Source of the DNA: Lysobacter dokdonensis DS-58
GTDB lineage: Bacteria; Pseudomonadota; Gammaproteobacteria; Xanthomonadales; Xanthomonadaceae
Assembly (NCBI RefSeq): GCF_000770795.1
Contig: NZ_JRKJ01000018.1
Location: forward strand, 62,001-126,000
Length of the DNA: 64,000 bases
Direction of reading: 5' to 3'
Both the position numbers and the translations under genes were made by a program. The notes beneath the pieces were generated by a model that was not told the DNA's origin, did no database searches, and was given only the letters and a program-made list of their open reading frames with translations. Shown piece after piece: positions 1 through 7,561 of the stretch; within the stretch, counting starts at the first letter, position 1; each line of letters begins with the position of its first letter.

Positions 1-822
1 CCGCGCGAGCAGTACGCGCGCGGCGCAGGGCTCGGGAGCGTGGTGTTTCAGCTCGGGCTCGTGCTGGGCCCTGCGTTCGGCGGCGTGATGGTGGCCTGGG
101 CCGGGAAGACCGCTGCGTACGGCGTCGCCGCGGCATTCGCGATGGCCGCGGGCCTGGCGCTGATCACCATGCGCATCGACGAGCCGCACATTCCGGCCGA
201 ACGCGCGCCGATCTTCGCCAGCATCGGCGAAGGCCTGCGCTTCGTGTTCGGCCACCAGATCCTGCTCGGTGCGCTGGCGCTGGACATGTTCGCGGTCTTG
301 TTCGGCGGTGCGGTCGCGTTGCTGCCGGCCTTCATCAAGGACGTGCTGCACGCCGGCCCCGAAGCGCTGGGCATCCTGCGCGGTGCGCCGGCGGCCGGTG
401 CGGTGATCGTGGGTCTGTGGATGGCGCGCAAGCCGCTGGAGAAACACGCCGGGCGCGTGCTGCTGATCGCGGTGGCGTTGTTCGGCGTCTGCATCATCGG
501 CTTCGCGCTGTCGACGCACCTGTGGCTGTCGGTGGCGCTGCTGTTCGCTTCGGGCCTGTGCGACGGCGTGTCGGTGGTGCTGCGCTCGACGATCCTGCAA
601 CTCGCCACCCCCGACGCCATGCGCGGGCGCGTCTCGGCGATCAACGGGATCTTCATCGGTTCGTCGAACGAACTGGGCGCCTTCGAATCGGGGCTGGCGG
701 CGAAGATCCTCGGGCTGGTGCCGAGCGTGATCTTCGGCGGATGCATGACGATGTCGATCGTGGGCATCACGGCGAAGTTCGCGCCGAAGTTGCGCAGGTT
801 GAACCTGAAGGACCTGCACTGA
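1..822 (+). CDS. MFS transporter, C-terminal part (5' end outside the window)
   Basis: The frame is open from base 1 and gives about 273 residues of a hydrophobic protein with repeated membrane segments. A loop reading ATPDAMRGRVSAING resembles the conserved TP-x-x-RGRV loop of exporter-type major facilitator proteins of the EntS/MFS_3 kind. The protein probably exports a small molecule across the inner membrane using the proton gradient; the substrate cannot be read from the sequence. The N-terminal half lies upstream of the window. It converges on the DksA-like gene with one shared terminator between them. Confidence 0.8.
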   Translation, partial: PREQYARGAGLGSVVFQLGLVLGPAFGGVMVAWAGKTAAYGVAAAFAMAAGLALITMRIDEPHIPAERAPIFASIGEGLRFVFGHQILLGALALDMFAVLFGGAVALLPAFIKDVLHAGPEALGILRGAPAAGAVIVGLWMARKPLEKHAGRVLLIAVALFGVCIIGFALSTHLWLSVALLFASGLCDGVSVVLRSTILQLATPDAMRGRVSAINGIFIGSSNELGAFESGLAAKILGLVPSVIFGGCMTMSIVGITAKFAPKLRRLNLKDLH

Positions 823-830
823 GGCAAAAA

Positions 831-854
831 AAAGCCCCGCTTTAGCGGGGCTTT
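831..854. terminator. Bidirectional intrinsic terminator between the MFS gene and the dksA-like gene
   Basis: A perfect 10-bp stem (aaagccccgc / gcggggcttt) with a four-base loop. On the minus strand it is followed by eight T residues, making it a strong terminator for the dksA-like gene. On the plus strand the T-run is weaker (cttt then ctt). Confidence 0.9.
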
Positions 855-867
855 CTTCATGCGTGCA

Positions 868-1905
868 TCAATCGCCCATCTGCTTTTGCAGGTGTTCCCA
901 GCGTTCCTGCTCGTCGATCGTGCGTTCGGCGGTCAGGCGGGCTTCCAGTCGGTCCAGGCCGATCTCTTCGCCCGAGTCCACGCTGTAGCCGTATTCGCCG
1001 GCGTCCAGGCGCTTGAGCGTGCTGTCGATCTTGCCGATCAGCTTGCGATAGCGGTCGCGGGTGCGCAGCTCGAGCGAGTTCTCGGTCTCGCGCGTCGCAC
1101 GTTCGGCTTCGTCGCCGACGTCGCGCACTTCGTCCTTGAGGTTCTCGATGGTCTGCTTGGATTCCTCGACGAGGTCCGCGCGCCAACCGAGCAGGCGCTG
1201 GCGGAAATATTCCACCTGCAGCGGGCTCATGTACTCCTCATCCTGCGAGGGCTTGTAACCCTGCGGAACGACGGGGCGGCCCGTGCCCTCATCGGTCTTG
1301 TAGTCGACGACTTTCACTTTACCCCGCGGTGCAGGTGCGGCCGGTTTGGCGGCCACGGCAACCGCCACTTTGCCCTCCGGGCGTGGGCGGGGCGTGACGG
1401 CGGGCGCAGCCGACGAGGCGGGCTTGGGCGACGTCGCGAGCGCTGGCTTTGCGGATTTCGCCGCGGCCTGCGGTGCGGGGGCCTTCGCTTCGACCTTCGG
1501 CGCCGGCGTGACCGGTGCGCTCTTGGTCGCGGGCTTCGCGGCGGGCTTCTTGACGGCGGCGACGCGCGTCTCGGGCTGCTTCGCGGGCGCTGCGGCCTTC
1601 ACGGGCGCGGCCTTGGCGACGGGCTTGACCGGAGCGGCGGCCTTCTTCGCGGGCACGGGCTTCGCGGCGGGCTTCACGGCCTTGGCGGGCGCGGGCTTCT
1701 TCGCGGGCGCGGCTTTCTTCGCGACGACGGGCTTCTTCGCAGGCGCGGCCTTCTTCGCGACAGGCTTCTTCGCCGGCGCGGGTTTCTTCGCTGCGGGTTT
1801 GGCGGGCTTTGCGACGGGCTTTTTCGCCGCAGTCTTCTTCGCCGCCGGCTTGGCGACCTTCTTCGCGGCCTTGGCGGCCTTCTTCGCTGGTTTCTTCGCT
1901 GCCAC
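868..1905 (-). CDS. dksA: DksA-like RNA polymerase-binding protein with Lys/Ala/Pro-rich N-terminal extension and no zinc cysteines
   Basis: 345 residues from a GTG start. Residues 1 to about 180 are low-complexity AKK/PAKK repeats like a histone H1 tail. About residues 226-345 match DksA/TraR: a coiled coil with tip DEAERA (265-270; classical tip DxxDxA, so the second Asp is Glu), the stretch NSLELRTRDRYRKLIGKI, and the EEIG...RLEAR finger core. The four cysteines of the classical zinc finger are all replaced, by Ser308, Ser311, Thr329 and Glu332, with spacing 3-18-3 kept. DksA proteins bind the RNA polymerase secondary channel and act with ppGpp. The tail may add nonspecific DNA binding (inference). 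It could be a second paralogue beside a canonical DksA elsewhere. Confidence 0.8.
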   Translation of the reverse strand: MAAKKPAKKAAKAAKKVAKPAAKKTAAKKPVAKPAKPAAKKPAPAKKPVAKKAAPAKKPVVAKKAAPAKKPAPAKAVKPAAKPVPAKKAAAPVKPVAKAAPVKAAAPAKQPETRVAAVKKPAAKPATKSAPVTPAPKVEAKAPAPQAAAKSAKPALATSPKPASSAAPAVTPRPRPEGKVAVAVAAKPAAPAPRGKVKVVDYKTDEGTGRPVVPQGYKPSQDEEYMSPLQVEYFRQRLLGWRADLVEESKQTIENLKDEVRDVGDEAERATRETENSLELRTRDRYRKLIGKIDSTLKRLDAGEYGYSVDSGEEIGLDRLEARLTAERTIDEQERWEHLQKQMGD

Positions 1906-1926
1906 GAGCGGTACGTCCTCGTTCCC

Positions 1927-1954
1927 TTGAGGCGGGAAAGCGCGCTGTTATACC
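1927..1954 (+). promoter_or_regulatory. Candidate sigma-70 promoter for yidD
   Basis: A -35 box TTGAGG (1927-1932) and -10 box TATACC (1949-1954) are separated by 16 bases. A start near 1961 would leave a leader of about 27 bases before the GTG of yidD at 1988. Confidence 0.5.
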
Positions 1955-1987
1955 CTGCCCCGTCATGGGCGGCAACCCGCGAAACCC

Positions 1988-2233
1988 GTGGACAAAGGCC
2001 GCAATTCGACAATCGTGATCGATCGACTGCTCATCGGGGCCCTGCGCGGATACAAGCGCTGGATCAGTCCATTGCTGGGTCCGCGTTGCCGGTTCGCGCC
2101 GACGTGCTCGGAATACGCGATGCAGGCCATCGCGCGCTTCGGCGCGGTGCGCGGGACCTGGCTGGCCGCGCGGCGCGTCGCGCGGTGCCACCCGTTCCAC
2201 CCCGGCGGGCACGACCCCGTGCCGCCACGATGA
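1988..2233 (+). CDS. yidD: Membrane protein insertion efficiency factor YidD
   Basis: 81 residues with the family pattern: [20 protein letters not shown] (residues 21-40), CSEYAMQAI just after, and [13 protein letters not shown] near the C-terminus. YidD is a small inner-membrane-associated protein that helps YidC insert membrane proteins. It is usually found in the rpmH-rnpA-yidD-yidC block; here it stands alone between the dksA-like gene and a dihydroorotase. The start is a GTG at 1988, placed just before the conserved hydrophobic N-terminus; no strong Shine-Dalgarno is visible. Confidence 0.93.
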   Translation: MDKGRNSTIVIDRLLIGALRGYKRWISPLLGPRCRFAPTCSEYAMQAIARFGAVRGTWLAARRVARCHPFHPGGHDPVPPR

Positions 2234-2295
2234 ACGCCCACTGCGCGTGCATCTGAATGCGCGCATGATGCCAACGCACTCCTCAAGGACATGAC

Positions 2296-3657
2296 ATGCC
2301 CGCGACGTCCAAGCCCACGCTGATCGTCAACGCCCGCCTGGTGAATGAAGGGCGCGAGTTCGAAGGCGACCTGCGCATCGAGAACGGCCGCATCAGCGCC
2401 ATCGGCAGCGGCCTGTCCCCGCGCGACGGGGAACACGTCGTCGACGCCGCGGGGCGCCGCCTGCTCCCGGGCATGATCGACGACCAGGTGCACTTCCGCG
2501 AACCGGGCATGGAATACAAGGCGGACATGGCGACCGAGTCCGCCGCGGCCGTCGCCGGCGGGCTGACCAGCTTCATGGACATGCCCAACACCAACCCGCC
2601 GACGCTGGACAGCGCCGCGCTGGAAGACAAGTACAAGCGCGCCACGGGCCGGGCGTGGGGCAACTTCGGCTTCTACATGGGCGCCAGCAACGACAACATC
2701 GAGGCGATCCGCGCGCTCGACCCGCTGCGCGCACCGGGCATCAAGGTGTTCATGGGCGCATCGACCGGCAACATGCTCGTCGACAACCCGGAAACGCTGG
2801 ACGCGATCTTCCGCGACGCGCCCACGCCGATCATCACGCACTGCGAAGACACGCCGATGATCGACGCCGAGCTCGCGATCTACAAGGCGAAGTACGGCGA
2901 CGACATCCCCGCCGCGTGCCACGCCGACATCCGCTCGCGCCAGGCGTGCATGAAGTCGACGCTGCTCGCGCTGGAACTGGCGCGCCGCAACGATACGCGC
3001 CTGCACGTGCTGCACATCTCCACGGCCGACGAACTCGCGCTGTTCGAACGCGGCCCGTTGATCCGCGCCGATGGCACGCGCAAGCGGATCACCGCCGAAA
3101 CCTGCATCCACTTCCTGCGCTTCGACCGCGCGGACTACGCAACGCTCGGCCACCTGATCAAGTGCAATCCTTCGATCAAGGATGCGAGCGACCGCGAGGC
3201 CTTGATCGCCGCCGTCGCCGAGGACGTCATCGACGTGCTCGCCACGGACCACGCACCGCACACGCTCGAAGAGAAGTCGCGTCCCTACACCGGCGCGCCG
3301 AGCGGCTTGCCGCTCGTGCAGTACGCGTTGCTGGCCGCGCTGGAACTGGTGCACGAAGGCCGGCTCACCAACGCGCAGGTGGTGCAGAAGGTCTCGCACG
3401 CGCCGGCGCAATTGTTCGACGTCGCGCAGCGCGGCTACCTGCGTGAAGGCTACATGGCCGACCTGGTGCTGATCGACGACACGCCGCTCACCGTGCGCCG
3501 CGAGGACGTGCTGTCGAAGTGCGGCTGGTCGCCCTTCGAAGGCCGCACGTTCCATTCGCGCATCGGCGCGACGTGGGTCAACGGCGTGCTCGCATGGGAC
3601 GGCTCGCAGTTGGTGGGCGGGCCGAACGGGCAGCGGCTGGAGTTCGCGCGCGTCTGA
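2296..3657 (+). CDS. pyrC: Dihydroorotase (class I-like)
   Basis: 453 residues, an amidohydrolase that would cyclise carbamoyl-aspartate to dihydroorotate in pyrimidine synthesis. Visible motifs: LLPGMIDDQVHFREPG (residues 56-71), FMDMPNTNPPT, GIKVFMGASTGNML (candidate carboxylated lysine), ITHCED, LHVLHIST, and ATDHAPHT with the catalytic Asp. The usual metal motif HxH reads QVH here (Gln64, His66), a variant I recall from Bacteroidetes-type dihydroorotases. Start ATG 2296 follows AAGGAC. It stands apart from other pyr genes. Another cyclic amidohydrolase (dihydropyrimidinase, allantoinase) is less likely given the HFREPG and MPNTNPPT motifs. Confidence 0.88.
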   Translation: MPATSKPTLIVNARLVNEGREFEGDLRIENGRISAIGSGLSPRDGEHVVDAAGRRLLPGMIDDQVHFREPGMEYKADMATESAAAVAGGLTSFMDMPNTNPPTLDSAALEDKYKRATGRAWGNFGFYMGASNDNIEAIRALDPLRAPGIKVFMGASTGNMLVDNPETLDAIFRDAPTPIITHCEDTPMIDAELAIYKAKYGDDIPAACHADIRSRQACMKSTLLALELARRNDTRLHVLHISTADELALFERGPLIRADGTRKRITAETCIHFLRFDRADYATLGHLIKCNPSIKDASDREALIAAVAEDVIDVLATDHAPHTLEEKSRPYTGAPSGLPLVQYALLAALELVHEGRLTNAQVVQKVSHAPAQLFDVAQRGYLREGYMADLVLIDDTPLTVRREDVLSKCGWSPFEGRTFHSRIGATWVNGVLAWDGSQLVGGPNGQRLEFARV

Positions 3658-3678
3658 TCGCGCGCGAATGTCGGCGGA

Positions 3679-4800
3679 TTACGCCCAGCCCAGCATCTCG
3701 ACGAGGCGGAACATCCCGTAGGCGATGCCGCCGGCGGCGGGGATCGTCAGGATCCATGCCCACACGATGCGCTCGATCACCGTGATCTTCAGCGCGCGCG
3801 GGTTCTTCGCGAAGCCCACGCCCATGATCGCCGTGGAAATCGAATGCGTCGTCGATACCGGCATGCCGAAGTGCGCAGCGGTGACGAGGATCGTGGCGCT
3901 GGCCGTTTCCGCGGCGAAGCCGTCGATCGGATGCAGCTTCACCATCTTGTGGCCGAGCGTCTTGATGATGCGCCAGCCACCCGCGGCGGTGCCGGCGGCC
4001 ATGACCAGGGCGCAGGTGACGACGACCCACGTGTCGATGTCCTTCTCGCCGCCGTCCGGATGCAGGAAGCCCAACCATGCCGGCAGGTCGTTCAGCGCGC
4101 CCGATGCCTGCGCGCCGAAGATGGCCAGCGCGATGATGCCCATCGTCTTCTGCGCATCGTTGGTGCCGTGCGCCATGCCCATGTAGGCCGCCGACACGAT
4201 CTGCGCCTTTCCGAAGAACGCGTTGACCCAGCGCGGCCGCGCCACCCGCGCGAACGGACCGCCCGCGCGGAACAGCGCGGCGATGATCGCGTACAGCAGC
4301 CCGAGGATCAGCACGCCGAGCAGGAAGCCGAAGAACGGCGAACTCACCATCGGCAGGAAGACCTTCCACAACAGGCCCTTGTTTGTGGACCAGTCGCCGT
4401 CACCGGCCTTCGACCAGATCAGCGCGCCCCAGTTGTTGTGCGCCGCCGACAGCGCCGCGCCGCACAACCCGCCGATCAGCGCGTGCGACGAGGACGACGG
4501 CAGGCCGCGCCACCACGTGATGATGTTCCAGGCGATCGCGCCGAGCAGCGCGCAGATCAGCACCTGCGAGGTCACCGCGACGACGTCGGTGTTGATCAGG
4601 CCCGAGGAGATGGTCTTGGCCACCGCGGTGCCGAGGAACGCGCCGACGAGGTTCATCCCGGCGGCCAGGATGACGGCCTGGCCCGGCGACAGCACCTTGG
4701 TCGCCACGACCGTCGCGATGGAATTGGCGGTGTCGTGGAAACCGTTGATGAACTCGAAGATCAGCGCGAACGCCACCACGAGCAGCACGAGGGTGAGCAT
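3679..4800 (-). CDS. pit: Inorganic phosphate transporter, Pit family
   Basis: 373 residues with about ten membrane segments. The Pit signature GFHDTANSIATVVATKV lies near residues 21-37, with a second copy-like motif (AHGTNDAQKTMG) in the C-terminal half, as expected for the internally duplicated PiT family. Pit carries metal-phosphate with protons across the inner membrane. The gene lies 16 bases downstream of the DUF47 gene and is almost surely co-transcribed with it from the Pho-box promoter near 5490-5520. Pit in many species is constitutive, so Pho control here is worth noting. Confidence 0.94.
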   Translation of the reverse strand: MLTLVLLVVAFALIFEFINGFHDTANSIATVVATKVLSPGQAVILAAGMNLVGAFLGTAVAKTISSGLINTDVVAVTSQVLICALLGAIAWNIITWWRGLPSSSSHALIGGLCGAALSAAHNNWGALIWSKAGDGDWSTNKGLLWKVFLPMVSSPFFGFLLGVLILGLLYAIIAALFRAGGPFARVARPRWVNAFFGKAQIVSAAYMGMAHGTNDAQKTMGIIALAIFGAQASGALNDLPAWLGFLHPDGGEKDIDTWVVVTCALVMAAGTAAGGWRIIKTLGHKMVKLHPIDGFAAETASATILVTAAHFGMPVSTTHSISTAIMGVGFAKNPRALKITVIERIVWAWILTIPAAGGIAYGMFRLVEMLGWA

Positions 4801-4816
4801 GCGATGCGCCCCTGGG

Positions 4817-5443
4817 TCAGCTGTTCTTGAGCGCGATCGAATAAGCGACGACGCCCGCCTCGCGGCAGCGGTCGATCGCCTTCTCGAGGATCTCGAAGAA
4901 TTCCTTCAGCAGGAACATCTCCGCGGCATCGAGGCGACCGGAGTAGATGTCGCGGTGCAATTCGAGGATGAGGCGGTCGGCTTCGGCTTCGATCACGCGC
5001 AGGCGATCGTTGAGTTGCTTCATCGGCTCCAGGCGCAGGTGCTGCAGCTCGGCGACCATCTGCACGACGACTTGCGCGGCCTGTTCGAGCATCGCCGCGC
5101 GCGGCGCGAAGTCGATGCCTTCCAGGCGATGGCGCGCGAGCGCGAAGCGGTCGGCGAAGCGCTCGACCTGCTTGGGGATCTTGTAGAGCGCCGAACCGAG
5201 CGACTCGATGTCCTCGCGCTCGATGGGCGTGATGAAGCTGTCGACCAGCGCCTGGCTGATCTTGTCGGAGGCCACGCGCTCGCGCTGGCGGGCGAGCTTG
5301 AAGGCTTCCAGCGCCGGCGTGCGCGTCGGCGACTTCAGCATTTCGTGGAGGGCCACCGTGCTGTCGTGGGCGGCGACCGCGGCGTCGTTGAGCAGGCTGT
5401 AGAACTGCTTGCCCTGTCCGAAGATCGTCTGCAGGGAGAACAT
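4817..5443 (-). CDS. DUF47 (PhoU-like) regulator of phosphate transport
   Basis: 208 residues starting MFSLQTIFGQGKQFYSLL. The protein is helical and belongs to the DUF47/TIGR00153 family, distant relatives of PhoU that are nearly always encoded next to a Pit transporter and thought to modulate it. The start at 5443 was chosen because a GGAG lies about nine bases upstream (minus strand) and family members begin with MFS/MFxxF; upstream in-frame codons cross the Pho box and are not coding. The pit gene follows after 16 bases. Confidence 0.9.
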   Translation of the reverse strand: MFSLQTIFGQGKQFYSLLNDAAVAAHDSTVALHEMLKSPTRTPALEAFKLARQRERVASDKISQALVDSFITPIEREDIESLGSALYKIPKQVERFADRFALARHRLEGIDFAPRAAMLEQAAQVVVQMVAELQHLRLEPMKQLNDRLRVIEAEADRLILELHRDIYSGRLDAAEMFLLKEFFEILEKAIDRCREAGVVAYSIALKNS

Positions 5444-5486
5444 GCGGGGCGGCTCCGTTTCACGGTGGTGACGATAAAGAGGCGCA

Positions 5487-5522
5487 ATTATGACAGGCAG
5501 TCGTATGACAAGCGTATGACAG
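5487..5522 (-). promoter_or_regulatory. Pho box and -10 element driving the DUF47-pit operon
   Basis: Read on the minus strand: CTGTCAT (5522-5516), four bases, TTGTCAT (5511-5505), then about twelve bases to a CATAAT -10 element (5492-5487). Two CTGTCAT-type half sites at 11-bp spacing are the classical PhoB box, and the distance to the -10 fits PhoB-dependent promoters, where the box replaces the -35. A third CTGTCAT overlaps the -10. The expected start near 5480 leaves a leader of about 37 bases. Confidence 0.8.
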
Positions 5523-5636
5523 CCCCGCCGCCGGGCGGCTGTTATGATGCCGCCGCGCCCCCGCGCACCCCATGGACGACGCCACTCCCGCCCCCGCCGA
5601 ACACCCCCCGGCCTTCCCCCGAATGGACGCGCCCGC

Positions 5637-6938
5637 GTGCTCGAGCTGCTGATCGTCGCCTTCCTGATCGTCCTCAACGCGTTCTTCGCGATGTCGGAGA
5701 TGGCGCTGATGACCTCGCGCAAGCTCAGGCTCAAGCAGATGGCCGAGGACAACCGCGGCGCCCGCTGCGCGCTCGCGCTGGCCGAGCATCCGGACAACCT
5801 GCTGTCCACCGTGCAGGTGGGCATTACCGCGATCACCGTCCTCACCGGCTTCTACGGCGGCGAATCGCTCGGCGCGATCATCTCCGCCAACCTGCGGGAC
5901 GTGGCCTGGGTCCAGGAACACGCCGGCAAGATCGGCACGGCCGTCGCCGTGGTCCTGATCACCGCAGCGTCCGTGGTCTTCGGTGAACTCGTCCCCAAGC
6001 GCCTGGCGCTGACCAATCCGGAAAAGATCGCCAGCATGGTCGCGATCCCGATCGATTGGGTCTCGCGCGGCGCGCGGCCGCTGGTCGCGACGCTGTCGGC
6101 GACCAACCGCCTCGTCTTGCGCCTGCTGGGCATCAAGGACGACGCGCGCGGCGCCATCACCGAAGAAGAAATCCAGCTGCTCGTGAGCGAAAGCCACGAA
6201 CAGGGCGTCATCGACGCCGACGAACGCAACATGATGACGCGCGTCATGCGCCTGGGCGACCGCACCGCCGAGAGCCTGATGACGCCGCGCATGCGCATCG
6301 CGTGGCTCGACGCGGCCGCCGACCGCGAGGAGAACCTGCAGACGATGCGCGAGACGCCCTACTCGCGTTATCCGGTGTATCGCGGCAACGACGCCGACGT
6401 CATCGGCGTGCTGGAAGTGAAGACACTGCTCGACGAGCTGGCGAAGACCGAACCGGAGTTGTTCCGCGACATCCGCCCCGCGGTGTTCGTCTCCGAATCG
6501 ACGCATGCGCTCAAACTCCTGGAAATCTTCCGCGAAGAACAGCAATCGATCGCGCTGGTCGTGGACGAATACGGCGAGATCCAGGGCATGGTGACGGTCA
6601 CCGACGTGATGGGCGCCATCCTCGGCCGGTTGCAGTCGATGCAGTCGGACGAAACCGATGCGATGGTCGCGCGCCGCGACGATGGGTCGCTGCTGGTCGA
6701 CGGCGCTTTGCCAATCGAGGACGTGCGCGAATTGCTCGGCGGCATCGCGTTGCCGGACAGCGAAGCGCTCGACTACCACACCGCCGCGGGCATGGCGATC
6801 GCGCATTTCGGGCGCATCCCCAACGTCGGCGAGTATTTCGATTGGGACGGTTGGCGCATCGAAGTGGTCGACCTCGACGGCCCGCGCGTCGACAAGCTCC
6901 TGCTGCAACCCCTGGACCCGGACGCGGACGATGAATGA
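5637..6938 (+). CDS. CorC/HlyC-type membrane protein (DUF21 + CBS pair + CorC_HlyC domain)
   Basis: About 433 residues from the GTG at 5637, beginning VLELLIVAFLIVLNAFFAM. Domain order: DUF21 (CNNM) membrane domain with three to four helices (residues 1-180, including FGELVPKR), CBS pair (about 210-330, with TPRMRIAWLDA and ALVVDEYGEIQGMVT), and a C-terminal CorC_HlyC domain. Proteins of this kind are linked to magnesium/cobalt efflux and are often misnamed hemolysins. The frame extends upstream to an ATG at 5544, but those 31 residues are Arg/Pro-rich and would precede the membrane domain unnaturally, so the GTG is preferred. Confidence 0.85.
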   Translation: MLELLIVAFLIVLNAFFAMSEMALMTSRKLRLKQMAEDNRGARCALALAEHPDNLLSTVQVGITAITVLTGFYGGESLGAIISANLRDVAWVQEHAGKIGTAVAVVLITAASVVFGELVPKRLALTNPEKIASMVAIPIDWVSRGARPLVATLSATNRLVLRLLGIKDDARGAITEEEIQLLVSESHEQGVIDADERNMMTRVMRLGDRTAESLMTPRMRIAWLDAAADREENLQTMRETPYSRYPVYRGNDADVIGVLEVKTLLDELAKTEPELFRDIRPAVFVSESTHALKLLEIFREEQQSIALVVDEYGEIQGMVTVTDVMGAILGRLQSMQSDETDAMVARRDDGSLLVDGALPIEDVRELLGGIALPDSEALDYHTAAGMAIAHFGRIPNVGEYFDWDGWRIEVVDLDGPRVDKLLLQPLDPDADDE

Positions 6939-7551
6939 CGGGCAGGCGCAAGCGCCGCACGCCGAGCGCGGCACCCGCGCCATCCTCGACGCGCTCGCCG
7001 AGGGCGACCCGAACGATCTGCTGACGCTGCGCGACCTGTTGTCGGGCCTGGGCCGTCGCGCATTCGGCATGCTCGCCTTCGTGTGCGTGCTGCCCGCCTT
7101 CATCCCGATCCCCATCGGCGGCGCGATCAGCGGCCCCTTGCTGATGTTCATCGGCGTGCAGATCGCCATCGGCCTGCGCAAGCCGTGGTTGCCGGAGTTC
7201 ATCGGCAAGCGCGGCGTGCACCGGCATGCGATCGCAAAATTCGACAAACGCCTGTCGCCGGTCTTGTCGCGGCTGGAAAAAGTGGTGCGCCCGCGCATGG
7301 CGTGGATCCTAGACAGCCGCATCGCCGGGCTGGTCACGGGCGTGTTGCTGGTGCTGCTCGGGTTCCTGTTGTCGCTGCCGATCCCGCTGACCAATTACCT
7401 CTTCGGGTTCACGCTGCTGGCCTTTGCGCTGGCATTGCTGGAACGCGACGGCGCGTTGATGCTCGCGGCGTGGGTGGTCGGCATCGTCGCCGCGGCGTTG
7501 AGCTGGAACCTGGCGGTCCAGGCCGCGCACGGCCTGGATCTGTTGATCTGA
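6931..7551 (+). CDS. exoD: ExoD family membrane protein
   Basis: 206 residues. The N-terminus (RAILDALAEGDPNDLLTLRD) is followed by four to five membrane helices, with the family-typical FIPIPIGGAISGPLL and GLRKPWLPEFI segments. ExoD proteins are linked to exopolysaccharide formation and alkali tolerance in rhizobia; the biochemical role is unknown. The start overlaps the end of the CorC-type gene by eight bases, so the two are translationally coupled. A separate function from magnesium export is likely, but the coupling suggests both deal with envelope or ion stress. Confidence 0.85.
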   Translation: MNDGQAQAPHAERGTRAILDALAEGDPNDLLTLRDLLSGLGRRAFGMLAFVCVLPAFIPIPIGGAISGPLLMFIGVQIAIGLRKPWLPEFIGKRGVHRHAIAKFDKRLSPVLSRLEKVVRPRMAWILDSRIAGLVTGVLLVLLGFLLSLPIPLTNYLFGFTLLAFALALLERDGALMLAAWVVGIVAAALSWNLAVQAAHGLDLLI

Positions 7552-7561
7552 CGTCGCAGAA

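Noticed and set aside
1319..2266. Long Arg-rich minus-strand frames opposite and across the dksA-like gene
   Set aside because: They are out-of-frame readings of the high-GC Lys/Ala repeat and have no starts or domains.
5544..5636. N-terminal extension of the CorC-type protein to the ATG at 5544
   Set aside because: The added 31 residues are Arg/Pro-rich, unlike family members, which begin directly at the first membrane helix; the region more likely holds the -10 (TATGAT, 5543).
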